DNA of 64,000 nt. It comes from Holacanthus passer (taxonomy: Eukaryota; Chordata; Actinopteri; Pomacanthidae). The notes beneath the pieces were generated by a model, which searched no databases, had not been told where the DNA came from, and saw only the letters and a program-made list of their open reading frames with translations. The stretch lies in assembly GCA_025331565.1 (NCBI GenBank), contig JAFREQ010000063.1, forward strand, positions 806,001 through 870,000, written 5' to 3'. A program made the position numbers and the translations under genes. Every line of letters begins with the position of its first letter. Positions within the stretch are counted from its first letter, which is position 1. Below are positions 1 to 12,399 of the stretch, piece by piece.

Positions 1-3000
1 AGGTCATTTTAACAGTGATCATAATGTTGCTTCTCAGAGTTTTGAACACGGAGGAGTGTCAAACAATATGACGAGAGGATGGATGTGAAGACCGAAGCTG
101 GCAGAGATGGCGGCTATAAGGGAATAAATAAGCAAGACAAGAAAAAAACACAATGTACAGATGATGATTTGGATGAAAATCAAATCTTTGTGAAAACCTA
201 ATTACCCAAAACGAACTTTAACACAACCCTCGTCTGCTGCTCCTCCTCCTCCTCCTCTACTCAGTTTGGATGCTGATACACTTGAGACTAACTTATCAGA
301 TGGGCTCTGTGTTTTGGTGAAATATGGAAATTTGCAGCAGATTTTTTTCTTAAAGGATTATTGACGTGAAGGATTTCCACAGGATTAATAACGCAGACAA
401 CCTCTGCAATTTTATCAAATCACAGGTGGTGCCAAACTCGTCCTATGCAAAACAGGCTTTCGAGAAAACCCTGGATGATATTGCCTTCAGGGGTAAAATG
501 AACATGTCTGGCTGAATGCTTGTCTTTCAAGGAAACAATCTTGGAAGGATTTGGATGACAGAACACCAGTCCTGATTAGACCTGATGGGAAGCTAGCCAA
601 TTAAAGATCACTTCCATCTGCCCTGTTCGCTGCCCACGCCTTACAGTCCGCTCCCTTAAAGTGGGACCGCTTCAGTCGCAAATGATTTGCAAGAGAGGAA
701 GCCTGTTAAGGAAAATGACTGGGAAATATTTCTCAACTGTAAGCAAGCCATTAAATAAGGCCCGAACCCCTTCTAAAGCCAGCAAATGGCTGTCCAAATG
801 TTAATTTCCTGAACAGCCTGCAGATGATGCAGAACATGGCTTTCACCTTCTCCTGCCATACATAATTCATGCTATTGACTGGTGAGGCAATGCCACTTTC
901 ATGCACCGAGCTCACAAAGTGGTGCCACTTTCACACACCGACGCAAGCCAATGAATCCACACCAACTGTGCAGTAACGCTTAGCGCACAATTGAGGTTGG
1001 CGTGAAATGTCCAGACAAGATACAGGCACGCTCGCATTTCTGATACTGGCACAGATGCCCTCGTACTGGTTTACAGAGACAAGTGCACACACGCCGTCAG
1101 AGAAGAGCCCGAACCATGAAGAGCACTTCACAATATCGATAAAAAAAGAAGCAACAAGGAAAAAAAGGCATCGGACGCGCTCTTAATTCCTGAATGTGTA
1201 ATCGCCGAGGTCACACAGTGCGGTACGTATACAGGAGCACATAACTGAAGACTGCTATAGCCTGTGAAGAATTATTCATGGTCTAAAGCATCAGTCCCAC
1301 AGGGAACATTAAATATAAATTTATGTGTGCCGCTCAGTCTGACCCACTTTGGAGGATCCAGCAACTGCTGCCACAGAAGCGGCTTTTGGCTCCTCCTCAG
1401 TACCAAAAGGACTGCTGCCACTACAAAGCCCCCCTTTGATTAACCTCGCTGCCAAAAGGCGACTACCATATGACTCCTGCATTTCTCTGGTTGGAGCAAG
1501 ACTGAGAACAAAACACTGAGAAAATAAGTAGCCAGCAAAGAGTACAAAGTGTGGACAACAGTGAATCTAAAAGTCTATGGTTGCATTTCAACACAGATTT
1601 GCAGCATTGAACACGTTCCCAGGTTCGGGTCTGACCAGATGGCCATCATCGCAGGAGTGAAATTTAGCTCTGGATCGTGAGGAGGAGTGATAGGTCTTGG
1701 AAATGATGCCGATTGTAAACATTTGCAATCTTGTCCTTGGGAGCCAAGACACAAATTAATATTTCATCTAGTGGCAGGATAATATGACACATTTGAGGTA
1801 TGCTGGAGAGCGCGGCCTCCTCTGAATGCATGACTCGCTGTCTCATATGTAGGTTTTTTTGTTTTTTCATGCCGTAAGTTTTCGTGATGGAGTTGCTTCA
1901 TGAAAATAGCTCGAGGACGGTGCCAAAAGAGACGAAAATGGCCGAACAACATGACTGAAGAGTTGGACGAGAAAAACTGTTAACAATCACGTTCTAATTT
2001 TGACTCAATCTGTTGTCCAACTTCATTGAAAAGCACAGAGACTGAAATACTTTTGCAAGCACGTGTGGCACCAGACAATGTTCTTTAAAACTCTGTGAGC
2101 GCCTAAATGCGACCAATTCGTCTTAGCTCATGAGAAGCAGAAGAACTCTGTTGTCTCACTATCACACAGACATCTTCCTCTTTCCGGTGATAGCTGTTTC
2201 TATAATTAACAGGATTAATACAAGGAAAATCAAAAATTAAAAAATTAATACAAGGTCTAAATTTGATTGTTTTGAGGTCACATGATCAAAATCTCATATC
2301 CAAATATAGAACATAAGTCATATCCAGTTTGTACAAAAGGACCACATGAAAAAGTCGTATTACATTTTCAATTACATACCAAATAAATAAAATGTGCTTG
2401 CTCATATATGATTATCTTTCTTCTTTTATTTTGAACCTTTTTGCAAACTTTCAATGAATTAATTCAATCTATCAGTACCCCACTGTTCTTGACATGATTG
2501 TTGTGTAGGTGGTAAAAAGGTGACTGGTGTTTGAGTCTGTTGTGAACCGGTCTGCAACTCTCTTTTAGGTACGAGCTGATCAGAGTCCTTCTGTTCGGAG
2601 TTACCCTTCTCTGTCGTGTTCACTCTCCTCCGTGTTTGTTTGTGCTGCTTTCATGCAAATTTCCTGCCTGCATCCGCGCTGTGCAGAAGAAAGCAAAGCG
2701 TCGTCCCAAAGACAAAAACTACTGCTGTAAAGATAAATGAAATAAACAATGGAGCATAATATGAAACATATCTTATATCGTTATATCACACAGCCTCAAG
2801 GCACGATCTCGAGTCAGACGGAGCAGTTTTTAGAATTTATTCTAAATGGATCTATGAGTGTTTACAGTTGATGGACATCGGAAATGAACTCTTATCACTG
2901 GAAAGAGCAAATTCTATTGATTCCAGCATCTGTGTTCCAGTTTGACTGAGTGACTGAGAAAAATGGTTTTGGACATACAGCATATGTATAGTACTTCTGA

Positions 3001-3617
3001 GGACGTCACCTGAAACATCTCAAGAGGTTGTCTTCTGGGTTTTATAAGCGTTTGTCTGTTATCTGCATGGTCGTGAAAAAACCTTCCACTGATGGAAAGA
3101 GGGAGGAATTTCATCCCTTATGCAGCTGGACTGATAAAACACCCAAGAACCTTTTCAGCTATTTCAACTAAGTACTTTTCAGGTAAAAACCACAGCGTGT
3201 CCTTACTCATAACATCAACCCTGTTAGGAGGAAAAGGTCTCTTCCCACAGTGCGCCATGATTCAGCCATAATTCGGAGACAAGGTTAATCACGTCCTCCA
3301 ACCGCTTTGTGGACAAGCCCTCCACGAGATGATAGCGCGGGGGCAGCCACGGAGGGAGCGTGACCAGGTGATAACGCCACAGAACTACGCTCCTGAGGGA
3401 CGACTTGTTAATTTAAAGGCTCATTAAAGCACAGAGCATCATTTAAATTATTCATTTGGCATGTCAGAAATGTCCTTTCGGAGTCCAATTTTATTTATTT
3501 TCAAAGCTGCCACAATGACACTTTGGGATTGTCCTTATCTGTGCCTGCAGTGCAGCCCCTCAGGAAAACTTTAAAATCGCTCACCTGACACCTTGCCTGG
3601 TTCTCCTCATGTCAGTA
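1..3617. other. Gene-free stretch, left edge
   Basis: No recognisable coding sequence, RNA gene or transposon was seen on either strand. It contains a short (TCC)n run at 241-256 and two copies of the 12-mer ATTAATACAAGG at 2214-2225 and 2244-2255. The part around 3280-3560 is repeat-poor and more mixed in composition than its surroundings, so it could hold a regulatory element, but nothing in the sequence proves that. Confidence 0.6.
241..256. repeat. (TCC)n microsatellite
   Basis: About five consecutive TCC trinucleotides, followed by a further pyrimidine-rich stretch. A short simple repeat with no coding context. Confidence 0.85.
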
Positions 3618-3637
3618 TCTCTCTCTCTCTCTCTCTC
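3618..3637. repeat. (TC)10 microsatellite
   Basis: Ten uninterrupted TC dinucleotides (GA on the minus strand). Likely length-polymorphic. The Leu/Ser-rich open frame across it is a by-product of the repeat and is not called as a gene. Confidence 0.95.
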
Positions 3638-6600
3638 CTCACTCTGTGCTCTTCACTTCTCACTCTGAGAGCAAATCTTAAGACAAGCGGTTTGATGTTC
3701 AAAGCAAAAGGGCTTGAAAGCTTTCCACCAAACCACCCAGACTCAAGACTTCCCCCTTCAAAGGAAAACATAAATTGGCTCAAGAAAAATTATTCACACT
3801 GGACACAAACATGGGCAGACTTTTCCCTACGGATGTAGCAAACTCATTGCAAATAATACAGTACGCCTGCAACTGTAGAGCCTCGACTTGTCGGGATGAA
3901 GACAACTTTGCTGAGGGGGAAAGATTAATCATCACTCATAACCTCCTTTTCGCCCTCTGTGCCCTCAAGAGTTTATTAATTTTTACTTTATACCTGTCAA
4001 GCTCAGGATTGGAAAGGTGCCCTGAAAATGCATTTCACGAGTGTTACCATTCCTCCAAAACACCATGTGAATATCTAACAGAAAGTCTATGAATATGGAA
4101 CAGCTTATATAAGCATTGTTGACAAACTGCGTAACACACAGCTTCATTCCTGGGTTAAACTGCTATTACATAAATCGACTGGACTGGATTTTTGCTCTGA
4201 ATCCAGCAAACTTGCTACTGTTCATTATACAACACAATATACATGTGTTGGAAGGAGCAAACAACATACTTTCATAGCAATCTGCACACCTGACCGGGAA
4301 ATTTTAAAGGTTAAACGGGTTATTTAAGGAAGCATGAACATTCACACTAAATTGCTGATCTTGTCAATAGTAAGTCAAAATCCTGTATCTTCCTCTGCAG
4401 GTGATGAAGGTATAGAAAAACCATTCATCACCATGCAAACGTACAGTAGATCAATCCAGTACATTAGTGTATGTCGAAGTAAACAAGCCAACACTGCTGT
4501 GGTTGCATTTCACTTGTAATCCTGCAGAAAAGCAGCGAAGTGTTTGAAGAATTTCACATCATCTACCTTAAAATATGTGCGTCCATGAGACCCTGCAGAT
4601 CATGAAATATATTGTAATTGATATGTTGTTGATACAATGGTTTTAACCTAGATGTCCAAAAAAAAAAGCCAAGAATCGCATCACCTGCAAACTCAGCTGT
4701 GCTGTTATTGTAAGTGGGAAATTTTAGCGTTGAAACAAAACAGAATTTAAAATCTACACATCTCATCCAGATTAAATCTTTAGTTAGTTTCCTGGTTGCA
4801 AAGAAGATAATTCCTCTTTTCTGGTTTCAGTTTATTTAACTGTATATTTCTTCATTAATAAAGCACCACTCTTGTGTTTATGAATGTAGGAACCTGCACA
4901 GTGGGAATACCACGAGACGCTTACATTGTTTTCCTCATAAACATTCAGGAAGCCGCTGCTACTTTACCAGTCGTTTTATCTTTAAGGTGAGAATACGACA
5001 GAATTTATCACATGAAAGTGAGGCAGCGCTTTGTTGCGAACACGGCAGCCAGAATCATCACAAGTGGATACAGCTGGTGAACACAATACTCGGCCCAGTA
5101 AACAAAGCGAAAAGCTAGGTGTGAATTTCACATTAGCTGCCAACTGTGAATGTCACTGTCAGAATTTGAAAGAAAGATCAAGTCTGCAAATAAAGAGGAA
5201 AAATATGGTTGTGTGGCAAAGCTCAAAGTTTGACGACTATCTGTGATTCAGTCTGTCGGTTGTGCTGTGTTGCAGAGTAATAGTGATGGACAGTTAGAAA
5301 ATCACTACAGTTACTGTCTGTTATCAAAGACTGATAAACAGGGATGTGGTCAAAGAAAAGAAGCGTCATTCAACAACACGACAAAAAGTTAAACAAAAAG
5401 CAAAAAGTGTTCAAAGCCAATTTAATCTGATATCAGACTAAAGAAAAGGGGAAGAGGAGAAATTACAAATATACAAATATATATTAGACTAAAGCATTAT
5501 GTAATCATTTACTGTCAACTTTTAATAGTTTGCTTTACATGATCAAATGTGAATGTGCAAATTAAAGTGAGAGTCAGACTATAAAAATCCACTCAGACAA
5601 AAATATACTCTGGCAGTTTATGAACTTCCACACAACCCATTTGGTGGTTATGCATGTGATCCCAAAGGTGTTTCCATGTTGCATTAATTGGTGCATACTG
5701 TTGTTGGCAATATGCTAAATGGCACAAACTGCTCAGCATAAACTGACAACACTGACCTCCCTGAGAAATACAGATTGTATATCTGTTTTTCTGCTCTGAT
5801 TTCAAGGCAAATATATTTTCAGTGGGAGGTAATATACTTCCTGCGTTTTGTCTTAATATCAAAATATGACGAGAGAACATAATAAATCCTCTCTTTCTCA
5901 CCACTTTTTTGTTCTGATGGGAACTTTTGAGTTGCTTTAATAAATATGTGTGCATTAAGTGTATGAAGCTAAATTCTATTTTTTTTCATGGCGGCATCCA
6001 ATTTCTAAATCTAAATCTAAATATCAAACTGCATTGACAATGGAGAGGCACTGAGGAGGTTGCCAACCGCGGCATGACGGCGCCTGTGGTAAATAAGATC
6101 AGAATTGAGCCTGGAGCCTGGCACCGGTCCACTGGACTGACATTTGCATTAGAATTAACTTGACGGTCATCAGCAGGAAGAAATGTATAATCCAGTCTCC
6201 CCTTTCACTTCATCTCTCTCAGAAAGTTCAATTTCTGAGTCATTACGGCCACAAAAGCCATATGGAGAAAAGCATCATCATTACGATCTAAATAATCTGT
6301 CCACTCTCCTGTACCTGAGGTGCTGCTGTTTCTGTGACAGTGATTTAGAGATAACAAATTCTCCCCGAGCCAAAGCAGGATCCAGCGAACGTTCACATCC
6401 GCTGCACAGCGGTAATTTTTAAGCTCTGATACTCAACAGCTGCACAGAGACCTTCTCATGTCTCGAGACAACATAGATGCATCCATGCAGACGCCGTGAA
6501 GGCGTGAGTGCAGCGTGCCTGTCACTTCAACTGTTTTTCATCAAACCTAATCGATGCTTCCCGTCACCGCCACCTCACAGTACCAATACAGTTTGTATTT

Positions 6601-7277
6601 TCCGGCAGCTCCACAGAAAGCGGCAAATCCTCAGCACCACGGGGGGTTTGCCTTTGGCCCGTTCTCTCTCTCTCTTTCGGTGTGTCCTCTACCGGTTCTG
6701 TGCTCTCACTTGCGAAGCAGCCCTGACGGCGGGAGGTCAAGAGTGACAGGAAGTGCGGGTGTGCTAATCTCCCCTCGGTCAGCTCACCGTGGTATTTGAC
6801 ATAATAGATGGGTGAGGAGATAAAGGAAGACAAAACCTCCTCAACAAATGGTAGAATTTCCTCGAGAGCAGCGCTACACTTGATGGTAATGGTTTGGGGA
6901 TGAAGGATGGGGGGGAGTCGGGAACCCGTGGAGAAAAATGGTTATTGCATCTAATCCAGATGACAGCAATGACCCCATTGTCACATCAGGGAATTGTCCG
7001 CTTCACTTTGATTTCGCTCAGTGTGACCACTTGAAAAAGTTATGAAACAATTCAAGGCTGAAATGTTCCTATTTAATTCACCTTTGGGCTTTTCATGCTG
7101 AGAGGAGGTCAAGAAGCATAAAGCGTGATGCGTGGTGGGATAATCTAAGCTTACTGCCAGGAATGCAGGTGCTGGCGGTGGCTTCAACACTCCCTTCTAG
7201 ATCTTCCTCAAGGGCATCGTTTCCACTTCAAAATCCAGTCTTGGTCCTGCTGCCAAAACTAGTGTTGTACATCATAA
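3638..7277. other. Gene-free stretch
   Basis: No gene or clear transposon was recognised. Small simple repeats are (CTAAAT)3 at 6005-6022 and a short TC run at 6663-6675. Short frames on both strands have no family resemblance. The stretch 6040-6420 is repeat-poor with balanced composition and could be regulatory, but that is only an impression. Confidence 0.6.
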
Positions 7278-7499
7278 CCCAGTTTCAGTTCATTTCATTT
7301 ATATAAAAGCAAACAGGTTTTGCATCAAATTGCTTCACAAAGACAGACATACAGGCAAAAAAGCTCGTATGTGCAGATTTTGTGGAAATAAAGTAAGATT
7401 AAAACATAAATAATTTAAGAACAATTTAAAACCAATCAGAGAATCAGATGAATATATTTTTAAAAAAGGTTAAACACAATTAAAAGCCAGAGGGAGAAC

Positions 7500-7765
7500 A
7501 GTGGGTCTCACATCTTAAAAGCAGAATACAGCCTGTCTCTTGGCCTCTGGCGGACTAATCCAGAGCTGAGGAGCCGCTACAGAAAAAGACCTGCCCCCGG
7601 CCTTGTTATTTCCATGAACAGGCCACGGCCGACATGTCAAGGTGGGAGGATCAGAGCAGTCTGGTGGTTGGAGAAGTTCTGAGATATATGCAGGGGCAAG
7701 ACCATGGAGAGATTTGTAGAGAATTAGAGGGATTTTTAAATTTATCCTGAAATCCTGGAATGTAC
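7500..7765 (-). pseudogene. LINE ORF2 C-terminal domain remnant
   Basis: The minus strand encodes ILYKSLHGLAPAYISELL (about 7731 to 7672) and RSFSVAAPQLW (7592 to 7560). Both are typical of the region after the reverse transcriptase in fish L2/CR1-like ORF2 proteins, where consensus forms resemble 'YKxLHGLAPxYISELL' and 'RSFxxxAPxLWNSLP'. The pieces are colinear with the RT fragment upstream but are separated from it and from each other by frameshifts and losses. Confidence 0.72.
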
Positions 7766-7865
7766 AGGGTGACAGGAAATGGCTAATTCTGGAGATGGTT
7801 CTGGAAGAAGCTCTACCTGACGACAGAATTTACCTCTGATGTAGGTGGAAGGTGAGTGAGGTGGT

Positions 7866-8222
7866 TTAAATTAACTGCAGGAAATTATAACCCAACCTGT
7901 CTTTAATGTTTTGGAGTTTCGCAATTGAGCTGCATCTGCCTGATTTTGGGAATTGTGGGAGAGGTAGAGTATCACCAGCATGGCAGTGAAAAGAAATGTT
8001 ATACGTTTGAATGAGTCTTCCCAATGGGAGCATGTAAAGACAGAAAAGAAGGGGACCTAAAGCTGAACCCTGAGGAACCCCATTTTTACCTGCGGCTAGA
8101 GAACTGTTAAAAATCGTCTCGATGCTAGGATCAGCTGCTTCAAATAAATGTTTTACGAGCTTTGTTGGAATTACATCAAGCTGACAGCTAGTGGGCTTCA
8201 TACAATCCAGAAGAGAGAACAT
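7866..8222 (-). pseudogene. LINE reverse transcriptase fragment with internal deletion
   Basis: A 118-codon frame in two recognisable parts. Residues 10-45 (starting near PTSCQLDVIPT and ending near IFNSSLAAG) match the N-terminal side of the RT domain of fish non-LTR elements. Residues 48-60, GVPQGSALGPLLF, are the highly conserved RT motif that normally lies over 100 residues further on. The two are joined in frame near position 8087, so the central palm region, including the first catalytic aspartate block, has been lost. The second catalytic motif, normally Y/FADD, reads HAGD at residues 81-84, so the enzyme would be inactive even without the deletion. The frame ends soon after LGYNFLQL, which corresponds to the start of the thumb. 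It is a relic, not a gene. Confidence 0.82.
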
Positions 8223-9744
8223 ACTGAATTAATAAATAGGTGAGATTCATTCAGTTCAACTAGCTTCCTCTCAGGCTTCATACAAACCCCACCCCTTTGC
8301 TGGGATTGGCAAACTGCTAACCATGAGGTTAATTCTGGATTTAGACGCCCTCTCGTGGTTTGGAAATGTAACCACTGGACTGCCATTGACTTCAAGAGTA
8401 TCTGACATAAGTGAGCAAAACATGTTTATAGCCCCATCCAGTGTCACTGTGTGTCATAGTGTTAGCAAGCCAACTAATATTCTCAAAACTGTTGCATTTT
8501 TGTCCATTTGTCAGTTTCCATTGTGACAAATTCTGACCATCTTAAAGCTGTCACCAGGTTTAGCTTCGAGCTTTATCGTACACAAATAAATCCAAAGGTC
8601 CACCTCTGATTGATGTCTCTAATTGAAACATACATGTAGCTTCAATTAGTAGATTTACACGTCCTCTTGTTTGACCCTGAGTTCTTCCTGCTGCTAAAAT
8701 CAAACTTTTCTGTTTTCTGCTTCCTGCAAGCTGCGCTGAAATAAATAAAGGCAGGATGATAAAGTTTTTGTTTTCCTCGCCTGTTCAGCCACATCTGGTC
8801 AGGTGTTGGATCACTGAAACATCACCGGAGGACAATTTGGATGAGATTTCATCAGCGTAGTGATGAAATCCAATTGCAATAAAAACGAAACATGAAATCC
8901 AGCCTTGAAAGGCTCCCTTCTCATCACTTCATTTACTTTCTATCTCAGTTTGTCAGGTTTTTTTTTTTTCCTGTGTCCCTTAATGGCTTAAATCACCTCA
9001 TTATTTTTAATTCTAGTTCACAGTCAGTGGAAAGAGATGAGCGAGGTTTTTGAGCTTCAGAGTTTATCTGATGGAAAGCGCTGGTTTTCAGAGTTGCAGG
9101 GCCTCGATCGGCTGCTAATTGAGGAGAATAGATAGTGAGGGAGCCTTCGCTTCGGAGCGGCACACTCCCTGTGGAGCTGCTGCATATGACCTGTCACTAG
9201 GAAACAATGACGTCTTATAGGCAAACCTATTCCCCTGAAGCCTAAACATGACAGAGCAGCAGAACACAAACACGCACTGACACACAGTCTGAGATTTCAC
9301 CGTTTCAACACAGGGCAACAGAAAATATCTTTCCAGATAACAATAATGATTGGAAACGTCCTGTCGACTCCGAGGTGCCGTTAAGAACCTGACTTGCAAA
9401 CGGCAAACAAAGATCAGGCGGGGAGGAGAAAGTGGGCAAAGACAGACACTCAAGGGACACAAACCAAAGATAAGATTGGAGGCACAGTGAGTGTTTGAGA
9501 TAGAAAAAAGAGAATCAACAGATAAACAGATAAAAGGGGAGACGGGTGTGTTGTTGACACTTAAAAGGGAATGATAGAAGTGGAGATGAAGGGTGGAGCT
9601 GGTAAACTGGCAGCTGACAGCTTGAACATGGGCTGCATGTTTGTGTCAGTGGTGAAGACACGCAACTGTCACTGATGGATTCTTAAGGAGGAATGTTGTT
9701 GTTTTTTTAATGTATTTTAATAAGATGATGGTCAGTTTGTTCTG
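8223..9744. other. Gene-free stretch between two LINE remnants
   Basis: No gene was recognised. Part of 8223-8340 may be further LINE sequence too decayed to call. Other items are a 10-bp perfect inverted repeat at 8845-8870 and a T12 run at 8958-8969. The short frames around 9057-9462 match nothing I know. Confidence 0.55.
8845..8870. repeat. Small perfect inverted repeat (10-bp arms)
   Basis: GATTTCATCA at 8845-8854 and TGATGAAATC at 8861-8870 are exact reverse complements around the six-base loop GCGTAG. Further pairing outside the arms (CAATTTGG against CCAATTG) is possible with a small bulge. Short hairpins of this size also occur by chance. Confidence 0.7.
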
Positions 9745-9905
9745 GTCAAGTCAAGTCTCAAGTCATTCAAGACAAGTCAAAGTGAAGTACACAGATAATT
9801 GAGACAGGTCCAAGTCAAGTCAAAGTCTGCATAAGGAAGTCACAATTCTTACATCTCTGAAAGTCCAGCCGAGACAGAAGTCCTCATTTTTATGACTTAA
9901 GTCTG
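9745..9905. repeat. Degenerate AAGTC-rich repeat
   Basis: The motif CAAGTC or TCAAGTC recurs irregularly between 9746 and 9820 (for example CAAGTCAAGTCTCAAGTC near 9746-9764 and CAAGTCAAGTCAAAGTC near 9811-9827), with weaker copies to about 9905. I recall AAGTC-rich dispersed repeats from fish genomes but cannot name the family. It directly abuts the 3' end of the LINE that begins near 9936. Confidence 0.6.
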
Positions 9906-10169
9906 GTCCACATCCAAGTAACAAGCCATAAGCAGAAATAGCTTTATTGCCATGTAGGTTTTCATATACAAGGACTTGTGTTGTGGTGCATAGCAATACA
10001 CAGATAAGTAAAAAGAATATAAAGAAAGATGAAAATCAAGTACTTTGAGTCAGAAGCACAAATAGAAAATGTGAAAAATACAAAAAACACCAGGGAATAT
10101 GCAAAAGTTCAAAGTATGCAGTGTAGAAATATCTGAAATGTGAAAGATGTGAAAGTAGTGCAGAAAAGA

Positions 10170-10300
10170 TGTAATCCCCCAAAAAAGATGTGCATTAATG
10201 TATGACGCCACAGCTTCTGTCTGCTCATCCAGACTGATGGTAGCAGCCCTGAAAACATCCCAGTCCAGACACGCCTGAAGATCATCCACAGCTTCACAAC
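10170..10300 (-). pseudogene. LINE ORF2 linker remnant between endonuclease and RT
   Basis: A short minus-strand segment encodes DWDVFRAA and, about ten residues later, EAVASYI. These resemble the conserved linker of fish non-LTR ORF2 proteins, where 'TDWxMFxxAA' is followed by 'VxxYI'. It lies just 3' of the endonuclease remnant in the same orientation but is frameshifted from it. The RT that should follow is absent. Confidence 0.65.
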
Positions 10301-10336
10301 ATCATCCTCACAACAGCTTCTGCCTGCATCCAGAAC

Positions 10337-10924
10337 TCAGGTGGAGCATGACGTGGTCAGAGTGACCCCTTTATTAAATGTCCTCCCTGGTTGGACATGA
10401 TGCAAAGTGTATTTGGTAACCGTGGACGGGGGTTTCTCTGCTCCACATACAGTATCCGGTTGGCGTGCCTCCTGCTCGTCGGCCTGTGGTGGGATGTAAA
10501 CACCGACCAGTATGAATGAAAAACTCTCGGGGGAGCAGAAAGGTTTACAGCTTCTGAAAAATGATTCTAGGTCAGGAGAGCAGCGCTGCAGGATCACTGT
10601 CACATCGTTACACCAGCCGCTGTTCGTATGAAAACAGATACCTCCACCTTTCGCTTTGACGGAAAGTTGTGTGTCGCGATCGGCTCTGAGGGGCTGGAAG
10701 CCTGCCAGCGGCAGCACACAGTCCGGTATCGATCCACGCAGCCGAGTCTCCGTGAAGTAGAACACGGGAGATGAAGAAAAAGTCTCTGTTTTTCCCTGAA
10801 GTTCATCCAGTTGGAGAGAAATATTCACAATAGTCCACATCACAAGCTCACTGGCACATTTACCTCTCCTCCGGCGCTTCACTGCACGAACAAAGGTGAG
10901 AGGACCTTTCAGCAAAATGTCCAA
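10337..10924 (-). pseudogene. LINE APE-type endonuclease remnant
   Basis: The longest open frame in the window (195 codons). It resembles the apurinic-like endonuclease of fish non-LTR ORF2 proteins. FTETRLRGSIPD at residues 57-68 holds the catalytic glutamate block (family form roughly S/TETW). LRADRD at 79-84, GGGICFHTNSGWCND at 93-107 and LVGVYIPPQAD at 139-149 follow in the family order. The later active-site motifs (GDFN and SDH) are missing: the sequence after VYIPPQAD is shortened and rejoins near the VTKYTLHHVQPG segment at 169-180. In the family the endonuclease nicks target DNA; this copy cannot be active. The Met used as start is incidental, since the basic RRRRGK stretch before the domain belongs to a longer ancestral protein. 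Confidence 0.82.
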
Positions 10925-10960
10925 TGATTGAAATAAATAAGCCGGATTTGTTCATGGTGT

Positions 10961-12399
10961 TCATGAGCTCTTCTCTGGCGACAAGAGAAAAACAACGTGC
11001 ACCAAGACACCGAGGCCACCAAGTCCACAGCTCTGCTCAGCACAGAGGTAACGGCTGATTTTCATATTCATATTCCCCACAGAATATACCCTTAAGTTTC
11101 TCGACTGATTCTCTCTCACACCATCAAACCTAAACTCCCACTTGCACAGAATATAAATCAAAATCTAATGAACACTTTTACAAGCTCTGTGAATTCTGTT
11201 ATAAATCTAAATGTACTATAACCAAAAAATGGTTTCAATGCCTCTGTGTCATTCAACAGGCAGACAGAACGGAATAAAGCCCCGTTATTCAATTTACAAG
11301 CTACACAGGTGAACATGAAAAGGATCGGCTTTAACAGACAGCTGACACTTTACATGACTGACACGAATCACAGATGAAACTGTCACATCTGAATAAGCCG
11401 GCGTCTGTGCAGACCTCACAAACACGGAGAAATCAAACCTCCTACACCCTCCGTCACTTCCTAAACCAACCGAGGGCTTTGTTAACCACAGCCTGTAGGT
11501 AGGAACAATGAAATGACATAATACATATTATCATGGAATTTGATTTCACAGAAGCCAGATTATTGAAAGACCGAGTACAGGAAGTACTTAGATTTGCTTG
11601 ATTTGAAAGAAATCTTTCATTCATGTAGTAAACTTTATATATGATAGAGGATAAACCTAAGATCCAGTCCCAGCTGTACTGATGCCTTCACTGACACACC
11701 ATAAATGCATTGTCTTCAAAAAAAAATGTTCACTAACATTTGAACAAATATCAATTGTCGTAATGAAGTTATGATCTTTGGCCCGGCTCTTGAACTTTAC
11801 ACAGGAGACCATCTTTATTCCTCTTCCAATGGAATAGTAACCAATCAGCTGGGGTCAATGAGGTCATTTCTAAGAGTCTGTGACAATCAAAACGTATTAT
11901 GCCAATTGTCTCTGAGCAGAGAATGCGCATTAATATCTATCATTACAATCAAAAGAAGACGAGGTCTGATGAAACAGTCGAAGGAAGTGAAGTGAAGAGA
12001 AACGCAGCACTTGGGAAAAACAATGTATTTTGGATTTCAGAGCCCGTGTTGGTGTTGTTTGCTGTATTTGTTCTGATTTCCGCTCATATCCAGGCAAACA
12101 CGCATGGAGAGACATCACATCAAGATTTCCAGCGAAGCCACAGTGGAGTCTGATTGCAGAATATTTTGGAGAAACAAGAAGTTTTGCTCTGCGAGTCAGA
12201 GCCGGGGTTTCCTTCGACAAGCTGCCATTTTGTGCTAATGTTCAAAAAACATCCAGGATAAAAGACATAACATCTCTGGTGATGCTGAATCTCTATTATG
12301 TGTTTGTGTTTTTCCTCAGCAGGAAAAAAAACAAATGGAAATTCCACCCTAAAAACAAAAAAACTGCTCACGACTGCTTCATTGTTAAATGATAACACT
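10961..12399. other. Gene-free stretch
   Basis: No gene, RNA or clear repeat was recognised. Overlapping short frames on both strands around 11930-12425 have no family resemblance and no convincing splice context. Confidence 0.55.

Larger units (their letters stand above)
7278..8222 (-). mobile_element. Decayed LINE (fish L2/CR1-like), 5'-truncated and internally deleted
   Basis: Read on the minus strand, this contains in the correct order: a reverse transcriptase segment (8222 to 7866), the C-terminal part of ORF2 (about 7760 to 7500), and a 3' untranslated end near 7278 carrying the TATATAAATGAAATGAACTG-type tail often seen at the 3' ends of fish LINEs. The 5' part of the element (ORF1, endonuclease and most of RT) is absent, as usual for 5'-truncated LINE copies. 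The catalytic centre is mutated and parts are missing, so the copy is dead. Placement in the L2/CR1 group rests on protein resemblance only; a related fish non-LTR family is possible. Confidence 0.8.
9936..10924 (-). mobile_element. Decayed LINE (fish non-LTR) lacking reverse transcriptase
   Basis: On the minus strand this reads: endonuclease-coding segment (10924 to 10337), the linker that normally joins endonuclease and RT (about 10300 to 10170), then directly a 3' end containing GGCAATAAAGC (about 9951 to 9940), typical of the tails of several fish LINE families. The whole reverse transcriptase and C-terminal region is missing between linker and tail, so this is an internally deleted copy. 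Its tail and endonuclease differ from the LINE at 7.28-8.22 kb, so the two are probably different families. Sequence from 10925 to about 10980 may be its N-terminal continuation but is too degraded to call. Confidence 0.75.
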
